Source of the DNA: Bacteroidales bacterium UBA6229
GTDB taxonomy: Bacteria; Bacteroidota; Bacteroidia; Bacteroidales; F082
Reading direction: 5' to 3'
Assembly (NCBI GenBank): GCA_002440975.1
Contig: DJWN01000112.1
Location: 1-7,576, forward strand
Length of the DNA: 7,576 nucleotides
A program made the position numbers and the translations under genes. The notes under the pieces are model-generated. The model had not been told where the DNA came from. It saw nothing but the letters and a program-made list of their open reading frames with translations, and did no database searches. This document shows, in pieces, positions 1 to 6,000 of this stretch (the first letter of the stretch is position 1; each line of letters opens with the position of its first letter).

Positions 1-130
1 TCACGTTTTAAGCATCTACTATTTGGTAGCATTTATTGGAATACATTTAGGAGGCGTCTTAATGGCAGAATTCACAAATCAGAAAGGCATTATCTCAAGA
101 ATAATAAGTGGGACAAAAAGTGAAAAATAG
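1..130 (+). CDS. Cytochrome b561-like membrane protein, C-terminal end (5' truncated)
   Basis: An open frame enters from the left edge (first full codon at position 2) and stops at the TAG at 128-130, giving 42 residues. It reads as one hydrophobic helix (LSIYYLVAFIGIHLGGVLMA) followed by a polar tail that begins AEFTNQKGIISRIISG. A last helix carrying the IGIHLGGV histidine, then an acidic residue and a 'kGiiSriIsG' tail, is how I remember the C-terminus of bacterial cytochrome b561 / Ni-Fe hydrogenase cytochrome b-type subunits, which are heme-binding inner-membrane electron carriers. The histidine in the helix may be a heme ligand, but with only the last helix visible this is inference. 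The start and most of the protein lie outside the window. Confidence is good that this is a real gene end and moderate for the family. Confidence 0.68.
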   Translation, partial: HVLSIYYLVAFIGIHLGGVLMAEFTNQKGIISRIISGTKSEK

Positions 131-140
131 AAAGTACGAA

Positions 141-275
141 CGCACAACAGCGTGTATAAGAAATAGCGGGTTCAGTACTAAATCAATGGTCTATGCTTTT
201 AATAAAAGTCGGTGCCAAACTGAAAGTGAAATGCTTTTTAATCCGCTACTTCTCATACACGTAACCGTTATAAAC
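141..275. repeat. Imperfect palindromic intergenic element 1
   Basis: The arms are cgtgtataagaaatagcgg at 151-169 and its near reverse complement at 243-261, with 17 of 19 positions matching. Both mismatches are A opposite C on the + strand, so on the - strand they become T:G wobbles and that strand would fold better. The roughly 73-base interior holds a second inverted pair (ttcagt 171-176 / actgaa 219-224) and a small hairpin (ctttt 196-200 / aaaag 204-208). An AAC at 146-148 and a GTT at 267-269 lie outside the arms. The element fills most of the gap between the cytochrome gene and the secreted-protein gene. It resembles the dispersed palindromic intergenic repeats of Bacteroidetes and, in general shape, an integron attC site; neither identity is proven. 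Confidence 0.6.
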
Positions 276-303
276 CCACATTACAAACCAAAAATATTTA
301 ATC

Positions 304-1185
304 ATGAAAATAAACATCTTCATTACGGCAATTCTGATAATCTTTCAGATAGCTCAGGCATTCGGACAAAATTTCGCGCCGATTGGAGCGGAATGGTATT
401 ACAGTTCAAATGCTGGCGGAGCTGCACCGCCTGATTCAGAATACTATTATCTGATTGTTGAAAAAGACACAACGATTAATGACTTAAATCTGAGAAAAAT
501 AAAAAGGATTTATTGTAGCTATCAAGGTGATTCTGTTGAAGTTTCTCCATATTTGATACATGAATCTGGTGATACAGTTTCGTTGTACGACCAGGAAAAA
601 CAAAGACTATACAAATTATTTGTTTTTAATGTTTCGCAGGGAGATACTTTAGTGCTTGATGTCCCTTATGAGACTTATTTCACCGAAGATTCTACCTACC
701 GGGTTGTTATAGATGCAATTGAAACGGCGACATACGATGGAACAGTATTGAATAAGTACGTTTTAGAGCAACTGGACGATTTTGGATGGTTTAGTGGTTA
801 CTACCTGGAAAAAGTAGGCGGATATGAATGGTTTTTACCTTTAGGTTTAACAATAATACCTGAAGCAGACGGTCCGATAAGATGTTATCATGACAGTGAT
901 ATCGATATTAATTTCACATCAAAGGAATGCGACTATTGGATTTTCACTTCAATGAATGACTTACAGGCAGACAAGTTTAAATTATATCCCAATCCAACTT
1001 CAGATAATTTTCAAATAAAAACGGACTTCAGAATTGACAATATTGAGATAATTGATAACTCAGGAAATATAGTCTTACAAACAGACAAAAATGATTTGAA
1101 CATTTCATCTCTTACATCTGGTGTTTATTTTGTGAGGATTTATTCTGATAATCAAATCATAATGAAGAAGATCGTTAAAAAATAA
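304..1185 (+). CDS. Secreted protein with T9SS type A C-terminal sorting domain, function unknown
   Basis: The protein has 293 residues. The N-terminus is a clear signal peptide: basic start, hydrophobic core INIFITAILIIFQIAQAF, and likely cleavage after AFG at about residue 21, leaving Q22 as the new N-terminus. Residues 22-215 form an aromatic-rich, apparently beta-stranded body (an early EWYYSS, then many short Y/V/T strands) with only Cys71, Cys194 and Cys209; I recognise no catalytic motif. Residues about 222-293 are a Por secretion (type A sorting) domain: the KLYPNPTSDNF block at 226-236, IIDNSGNIV at 249-257, SLTSGVYFVRI at 269-279, and the terminal KKIVKK. By family knowledge such proteins cross the outer membrane through the type IX system and are surface-anchored or released after removal of this domain. 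The ATG at 304 is chosen because the signal peptide starts directly there; the leader is AT-rich with no Shine-Dalgarno. The gene stands alone between two palindromic elements. Confidence 0.9.
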   Translation: MKINIFITAILIIFQIAQAFGQNFAPIGAEWYYSSNAGGAAPPDSEYYYLIVEKDTTINDLNLRKIKRIYCSYQGDSVEVSPYLIHESGDTVSLYDQEKQRLYKLFVFNVSQGDTLVLDVPYETYFTEDSTYRVVIDAIETATYDGTVLNKYVLEQLDDFGWFSGYYLEKVGGYEWFLPLGLTIIPEADGPIRCYHDSDIDINFTSKECDYWIFTSMNDLQADKFKLYPNPTSDNFQIKTDFRIDNIEIIDNSGNIVLQTDKNDLNISSLTSGVYFVRIYSDNQIIMKKIVKK

Positions 1186-1190
1186 TGCAA

Positions 1191-1348
1191 GCTAACACGC
1201 GCGGTTTGGAAAATTACCGGGATAGTAGGATATTCAAAGGTTGTAGCCCCTACCTTTGCTGACAGGCGTTTCAACTTTTGTGTAACCTGATAGAAAATCG
1301 TCCGGAATTAGAGAATTTTCATACCGCCAAGGTTACACAGCGTTATTA
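1191..1348. repeat. Imperfect palindromic intergenic element 2 with nested hairpins
   Basis: This element starts just after the secreted-protein gene stops. It contains a perfect 10-bp inverted repeat, tgtgtaacct at 1279-1288 and aggttacaca at 1330-1339, enclosing a second stem gaaaat (1293-1298) / attttc (1315-1320). A separate 7-bp hairpin, caaaggt 1235-1241 / acctttg 1252-1258, lies to its left. The outer ends also pair loosely (gcggtttggaaaatt near 1201 against the complement of gaattttcataccgc near 1313-1327). The outermost sequences, TAACACGCG at 1193-1201 and GCGTTAT at 1341-1347, echo the AAC and CGTTAT ends of the element at 141-275. It could also act as a transcription terminator for the upstream gene, although no T run directly follows a stem. 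Confidence 0.5.
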
Positions 1349-1399
1349 TACAGAGTTTTTTGATCAATGCAAGTATTGACATATTAAAACAAAATTGGA

Positions 1400-1750
1400 A
1401 TGACAAAAGGATTAGAAAACGCAATGAGTTCTGAAGATTCGGAAAAATTGTTCTTTTATTTTAAGCATGATGGAGCGATTGATTTTGAGAAGAAAATAAT
1501 TGCTGGCAAAATTCTCAATGAAAGAGGTTTCGACAGAAAGAAATTACTTGATGAAGAGCAACTGATTATCGGTTCAATAAAGGATCAAATAAGCTCCTAT
1601 GAGAACACAAATCTCTTAATAGCGAAAAATAAAAGGAAAATAAACAAAGGAATTTTTTTAGGTCTTGGATACATCATTTTCTTTGTAATGATCGGACAGA
1701 CAGGCTTTCTTTTAATCACGAACCTATTGATTGGCTGGGTTTTTCAATGA
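1400..1750 (+). CDS. Hypothetical small membrane protein (N-terminal part, possibly frameshifted)
   Basis: The frame gives 116 residues. Residues 1-82 are soluble, charged and helical (DSEKLFFYFKHDGAIDFEKK, then KILNERGFDRKKLLDEEQ). Residues about 84-99 (GIFLGLGYIIFFVMIG) and 101-115 are hydrophobic and would span the membrane, and KNKRKINK just before them suggests a cytoplasmic N-terminus. The frame ends abruptly in the middle of the hydrophobic stretch, and another frame that starts inside the stop codon continues it with further hydrophobic residues. Adding one T to the five-T run at 1740-1744 joins the two into a single 168-residue protein. Either this is a two-gene overlap or the sequence lost one base. 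The start at 1400 has no Shine-Dalgarno, and ATG 1424 is an alternative. I do not recognise the family beyond a general likeness to Bacteroidetes helical-domain-plus-membrane hypotheticals. Confidence 0.6.
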   Translation: MTKGLENAMSSEDSEKLFFYFKHDGAIDFEKKIIAGKILNERGFDRKKLLDEEQLIIGSIKDQISSYENTNLLIAKNKRKINKGIFLGLGYIIFFVMIGQTGFLLITNLLIGWVFQ

Positions 1751-1905
1751 TGTCATTGCTACTGCTTATTTTCATCACTTATAAGTTAATGACATACAAA
1801 GCAAAATTAAGGCAGCTTTTTGCATTAGACATGAGGGAGAAAGAACTATTAAAATTTAGATTGCAGTTTATTGAAAAAGAGTGGAGTTTTCAGCATAAAA
1901 CCTGA
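1747..1905 (+). CDS. Continuation of the small membrane protein (C-terminal part or overlapping ORF)
   Basis: This frame starts with two consecutive ATG codons (1747 and 1750) and ends with TGA at 1903-1905, giving 52 residues. It begins SLLLLIFITYKL after the two methionines, continues with the basic stretch MTYKAKLRQL, and ends in a charged helix REKELLKFRLQFIEKEW. This looks like the end of a transmembrane helix plus a cytoplasmic tail, not a free-standing protein, so I prefer it as the C-terminal third of the protein encoded from 1400. The 4-base ATGA overlap with the preceding stop would also allow coupled translation of a separate subunit. The frame overlaps the end of a weak antisense open frame that I do not accept as a gene. 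Confidence 0.5.
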   Translation: MMSLLLLIFITYKLMTYKAKLRQLFALDMREKELLKFRLQFIEKEWSFQHKT

Positions 1906-2232
1906 CCCGACAAAACCCTCAGCCGGCACTTCATGACAATTCAGGTTGTAATCCGTACCCTCAGAAGAATTGAATTGACCACTATAACGCCATGAAAATA
2001 TGCAATCTGCTGTTTCCTCGCCTGACTTCTCAAATCTTTGTTTCATAAGCCAGTAAATGTATATTTCGGGCGTAAAAATTTGGATGATGCTAAACCCTTA
2101 AACTACTTAACCCATCATACCATTCCGGCATACTGACCCCTTAAAAATCTAAAAGTTACCGTGTAGCGGGACTAAAGGCTAAGGCCAAAAATAATAACCC
2201 ATCGAACAGTTTACAAACGATTTTTAAATTAG
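1906..2232. other. Intergenic stretch without a supported gene; possible decayed sequence
   Basis: No convincing gene lies between the small membrane protein and the toxin-antitoxin promoter. On the - strand a frame is open from about 2097 down to 1849 (internal ATG at 2046), but it runs back over the end of the membrane-protein gene and I recognise nothing in its translation. It could be a remnant of a coding sequence. The segment also holds the left copy of the cattccggcata direct repeat at 2121-2144, a loose inverted pair (atgatg near 2085 / catcat near 2113), and at 2155-2174 the string gttaccgtgtagcggg followed by acta, which resembles a shortened arm of the palindromic element at 141-275. 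The last part carries the promoter of the following operon. Confidence 0.5.
2121..2144 (+). repeat. Direct repeat flanking the toxin-antitoxin pair, left copy
   Basis: This begins with the 12-mer cattccggcata and continues ctgaccccttaa. A second copy at 2875-2899 matches with one substitution and one inserted base, in the same orientation. The two copies enclose the complete toxin-antitoxin operon. Read on the opposite strand (ggggtcag, then tgccggaatg), the motif resembles repeats I remember near the ends of IS21-family elements in Bacteroidetes, but no transposase gene is present here, so this is only a suggestion. Confidence 0.55.
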
Positions 2233-2240
2233 TATCTTTG
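2210..2240 (+). promoter_or_regulatory. Bacteroidetes-type promoter of the toxin-antitoxin operon
   Basis: TATCTTTG at 2233-2240 matches the Bacteroidetes -7 consensus TAnnTTTG exactly. An upstream TTTA at 2210-2213, 19 bases away, is close to the TTTG-type -33 element. Transcription would start a few bases downstream of 2240, leaving a very short leader before the ATG at 2257. RelE/ParE-type operons are usually autorepressed by their antitoxin, but I see no strong operator palindrome here. Confidence 0.6.
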
Positions 2241-2256
2241 TCTCAAAATATTTGAT

Positions 2257-2484
2257 ATGGAACTAACGCTTAATATAAAGGAACAGAGCAAAATAGCTGC
2301 ATTTCTTAATCTGATCAAAGAAATGGATTACATTGAGATTATTAATGTAAAGGAAGTATTGTTTGAACTTACGGAGGAGCATAAGGATTTACTCGATAAA
2401 CGGCTGCAACGGATAGAAAGCGGTAAAACAACATTTAAAAAATGGGACTTGATTAAAGAAAAATATGATGGCAAAGCGGTTTAG
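2257..2484 (+). CDS. Antitoxin of a RelE/ParE-type toxin-antitoxin module
   Basis: A 75-residue protein encoded directly upstream of, and overlapping, a RelE/ParE-superfamily toxin. The N-terminal 36 residues would form a small fold (strand MELTLNI, helix QSKIAAFLNLIKEM, strand YIEIINV). The C-terminal part, LTEEHKDLLDKRLQRIESG at 38-56 followed by KKWDLIKEKY at 61-70, is the toxin-binding helix pattern of 'putative addiction module component' antitoxins, with the usual Trp in a 'g...w.e.ik' motif. By family knowledge it would bind and neutralise the toxin and be unstable without resynthesis. I see no clear DNA-binding domain (no MetJ/RHH or HTH signature), so autoregulation is uncertain. The start at 2257 sits about 17 bases after the promoter element. 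Confidence 0.8.
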   Translation: MELTLNIKEQSKIAAFLNLIKEMDYIEIINVKEVLFELTEEHKDLLDKRLQRIESGKTTFKKWDLIKEKYDGKAV

Positions 2485-2770
2485 CTTGAGCTTATCAGAC
2501 GAGGCAGAAGCTGATTTTGATAAATCATATGAGTTTTATTTTGAAGACAGTCCAAAAGTTGCAGACACATTTTACAAGCAATTCAACCTGGGTTTTAAGC
2601 ATATCAGGCTAAACCCATCATCGTTTCCAATTGCCTATAAAGATGTGCGAAAATATGTTGTAATTAAATTCCCTTTTGTAATTTATTACCGAATTGTTGA
2701 TTTATCGATACAGGTAATTGCCATTTTCCATACAAGCAGAAATCCTGAAATATGGAATGAAAGGACATAA
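2465..2770 (+). CDS. RelE/ParE superfamily toxin
   Basis: A 101-residue protein with the standard RelE/ParE layout: a first strand (RFSLSLSDEAEADF), a long helical hairpin (residues about 13-48), the loop LNPSSFPIAYKDVRKYVV at 49-66, the strand pair FPFVIYYRI at 69-77 and IQVIAIFH at 82-89, and the C-terminal signature H89-x2-R92-x-P94-x2-W97. The FPF-I-Y and H-R-P-W pattern is typical of ParE-like members; whether it acts as a ribosome-dependent mRNA endonuclease or a gyrase poison cannot be decided from sequence. Its start overlaps the antitoxin gene by 20 bases, the usual sign of coupled translation; ATG 2468, directly adjacent, is an equally good start. The pair lies just upstream of a restriction-modification gene, consistent with an accessory defence or addiction region. 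Confidence 0.88.
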   Translation: MMAKRFSLSLSDEAEADFDKSYEFYFEDSPKVADTFYKQFNLGFKHIRLNPSSFPIAYKDVRKYVVIKFPFVIYYRIVDLSIQVIAIFHTSRNPEIWNERT

Positions 2771-2874
2771 AACCAAGCGGAACAAATATTCTTTAAATTT
2801 TGCCTGACTTCCCTAAAGGCAGAAGTAAAAAGCCTGATCCAGCATCCCAAAAATGAAAACCTTGCGGTATCTGT

Positions 2875-2899
2875 CATTCCGGCATATTGACACCCTTAA
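2875..2899 (+). repeat. Direct repeat flanking the toxin-antitoxin pair, right copy
   Basis: This is the second copy of the repeat at 2121-2144: it shares cattccggcata, then ttgac and cccttaa, with T for C at one position and one extra A. The copies are 754 bases apart, start to start. Here the repeat runs into the palindrome ccttaagg (2894-2901). The strand orientation is the same as in the left copy, as expected for a duplication or for solo repeats left after recombination, not for terminal inverted repeats of one intact transposon. Confidence 0.55.
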
Positions 2900-2990
2900 G
2901 GAAATTTTTAAAGCCAGCTGCTAAGTGTTAAAAGTCAAAAATTATAACTATTGTTCGATATAATGCTTTTTCGTTTTATAGGTGAGTACT

Positions 2991-3062
2991 ATGAAAAAAC
3001 CGATGCCCTCCCATCCACCAAAAACCCTTAAATTGCACCTCAAAAACGCACAAGCCCGATGA
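2991..3062 (+). CDS. Possible 23-codon leader ORF coupled to the restriction-modification gene
   Basis: A short frame starts at ATG 2991 and stops with the TGA at 3060-3062, which overlaps the ATG of the large downstream gene in an ATGA arrangement. The encoded peptide is basic and proline-rich (MKKPMPSHPP at its start) and ends AQAR. In-frame TAG at 2979-2981 limits it upstream. It may be a leader that delivers ribosomes to the restriction gene by termination-reinitiation, useful because no Shine-Dalgarno is visible. It could equally be chance. No family is recognised. Confidence 0.3.
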   Translation: MKKPMPSHPPKTLKLHLKNAQAR

Positions 3063-6000
3063 AGCTCAACAAACTGAAACCACGCAAGGCATTGAACAAG
3101 GCTTTTTTGAAGGTGAAACCCAACCGTATTGCCATTGAGGCTTTTAAGACCAACCTCATCCAGCTGCTCGAAAGAACCAACGACACCGAATCGGAGGAGT
3201 TTCATAAAAATCTGGTCAGCGATTTCCTGAAAAAAACCTGGTACGAACCCAAACATTTCATCAATACCAAAGGCCGAAACGACCTTGTGATTCACAATGG
3301 TAATGATGCCAAAAGCAGGGTAGGGGTGATTATAGAAGCCAAAAAGCCTACCAACAAAAGCGAGATGGTCACCGTCGAAAAGCTCAATGCCAAGGCTTTT
3401 CACGAATTGATGCTGTATTACCTGCACGAACGAATCAGCCTGAACAACCTTGAAGTAAAACACCTGATAGTGACAAACAGCTACGAATGGTTCATTTTTG
3501 ATGCCAGCACTTTCGACCGGCTCTTTGCCCAAAACAAAACGCTTGTCAGGCAGTTCAACGACTTCATCGAAGGGCGCCTGGCCGACACCCGAACCGACTT
3601 TTTTTACAAACAAATCGCCGAGCCCTTTGTAGCAGCCCTCGAAAGCGAAATTGCCTTTACGCATTTCGATTTCCAGGTCTATCAAAAACTACTGCATAAG
3701 ACTGAATCAGCAGGCCATACGGATAGTCGCACTGATGATCACAAACTGATTGCCTTGTTCAAGCTGCTTTCGCCCGAGCATCTGCTCAAGCTGCCTTTCG
3801 CCAACGACAGCAACAGCCTCGACAAACGCTTCTACTCTGAATTGCTACACATCATAGGCCTCACTGAAACCAAGGAAGGAAGCAAAAAACTGATCGGGCG
3901 CAGCAAGCCGGGCGAACGACACAGCGGTTCCATACTCGAAGATGCCATCATCCAGATCGACAGCCTGGGTAAGATCAACCGACTGGAAAATGCCGGCAGC
4001 TTTGGGAATACCTATCAGGAAAAACTGTTCAATGTGGCACTCGAACTTTCCATTACCTGGATCAACAGGATACTCTTTCTGAAGCTTTTGGAAGCGCAGC
4101 TCGTGGCCTACCACAAAGGCGACAAGCTCACTGCCGGCAAAGACGACAAATCGTTTGCCTTTCTGAATGCAGAGAAGATCAAAGACTACGACGACCTGAA
4201 CAGCCTGTTTTTTCAGGTGCTGGCGCGGAAATTCGAAGATCGGAACGAGGATGTGAGTAAGGCCTTTGCCAAAGTTCCCTACCTTAACTCTTCCTTGTTT
4301 GAACCCACTGAACTTGAGCAGCAAACCATCTTTATCAGTAACCTCAAAGACGATAAAACCATCCCTGTAATTGCCTCTACGGTGCTGAAAGACCCACAAG
4401 GAAAAAGGCGGAGCGGAAGTTTGAATACGCTCAATTACCTGTTTGAATTTCTGGATGCCTACGACTTCAGCAGCGAAGGCCAGGAAGAAATACAAGAAGA
4501 GAACAAATCCCTCATCAATGCTTCGGTGCTTGGACTGATTTTCGAGAAGATCAACGGCTACAAAGACGGCTCATTCTTTACGCCGGGTTTCATCACCATG
4601 TATATGTGCCGCCAAACCATTCGCAAAGCCGTTGTGCAGAAATTCAACGAAACAAAAAACTGGAATTGCCACGATCTGGACGAGCTTTACGACAAGATTG
4701 ACGACCGCCGCGAAGCCAACGAAATTGTTAACAGCCTCAAAATCTGCGATCCCGCCGTGGGTTCAGGTCATTTTTTGGTTTCGGCCCTCAACGAGATGAT
4801 TGCCATCAAGCACGACCTGAAAATATTACAGGATCGCAACGGCAGGCGGCTGAAAGAATATCAGGTGGAAGTGGTGAACGACGAACTGATCGTGACCGAT
4901 GAAGAAGGACAATTGTTCGACTATAAACCCAACAGCCCGGAAAGTCAGCGCATACAGGAAACCCTTTTTCACGAAAAGCAAAGCCTCATCGAAAACTGCC
5001 TTTTTGGAGTAGATATCAACCCTAATTCGGTAAAAATCTGCCGCCTGCGTTTGTGGATCGAGCTGCTTAAAAACGCTTATTACAAGAGCGATACCGAACT
5101 GGAAACCCTGCCCAATATCGACATCAACATCAAATGCGGCAATTCACTCGTAAGCCGTTTCGACATCCAGTCCGACCTGAAACAAGCACTCAGGAAAAGT
5201 AAATGGTCGATCGCCAGTTATCGGGTGGCTGTGGATACCTACCGCAACGCCAAAAACAAAGAACAGAAATGGGAGATGGAACGGCTGATTGCCGACATCA
5301 AATCCAATTTCAGAAGCGAAATTTCGGGCAACGACCCCAAGTTGAAAAAGCTTAACAAGCTCAAGGGCGAACTGCTGGCCATGACCACCCAGCAGCAGCT
5401 TTTCGAAATGACCGAAAAGGAAAAGGCCGCCTGGAACAAGCAACTGCAAAAGCTCACCACCGATATCCAAAAGCTGGAAGCCGAGATAGAAGCCATCAAA
5501 GCCAACAAGATTTTTGAAAACGCCTTTGAATGGCGTTTCGAATTTCCGGAAGTACTCAACGAGGAAGGCGATTTTGTTGGTTTTGATGTGGTGATTGGGA
5601 ATCCGCCGTATATCAGGCAGGAGGAGTTTAAAGAGTTTAAATATTATTTAAAAAGCAAGTATAGCTGTTTTAATTCTACTGCAGATCTTTATGTATATTT
5701 TGTTGATTTAGGGTTGAATCTTTTAGCACTTAAAGGTTATTTTTCATTTATCATACCCAATAAATGGCTTAGAGCCGGATATGGTAAAGAGCTAAGAGAG
5801 TATTTGTTGGCTAGAAAGATTGAGAGAATTATTGACTTTAGAGATTTACCTGTTTTTGAAGAGGCAACAACATATCCTTGTATTCTTGAAGTCTCAAATA
5901 AAGTTGTAAGCTCTGACTTTCAGTTTTCATCGGTCGAGTCTTTAAACTTTCCAAAAGGATTAGAAAGCTATTTGAGGTCAAGCCAGGTAGAAATTAAAGT

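Noticed and set aside
108..434. Open frame of 108 codons on the + strand
   Set aside because: It crosses the palindromic element and then overlaps the T9SS protein's signal peptide in another frame; its translation lacks any domain, and the 304 frame is clearly the coding one.
2801..2821. Hairpin tgcct / aggca as the terminator of the toxin-antitoxin operon
   Set aside because: The stem is only 5 bp with an 11-base loop and no T run follows on either strand.
2959..2964. tataat hexamer as a promoter for the restriction-modification gene
   Set aside because: Bacteroidetes primary promoters use TAnnTTTG rather than the sigma70 -10 hexamer, and there is no suitable upstream partner in this AT-rich stretch.
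2948..3685. Long open frame (245 codons) on the - strand over the start of the restriction-modification gene
   Set aside because: It lies wholly antisense to a well-supported coding region and its junction; its translation has no recognisable motif and is typical of the mirror frame of a GC-richer gene.
3845..4495. Open frame of 216 codons on the - strand
   Set aside because: Antisense to the helical connector of the restriction-modification enzyme, with no domain, no start context and no operon partner.
5144..5559. Two overlapping - strand open frames
   Set aside because: They mirror the lysine- and glutamate-rich coiled-coil insert, which gives leucine- and serine-rich shadow translations that only look hydrophobic.
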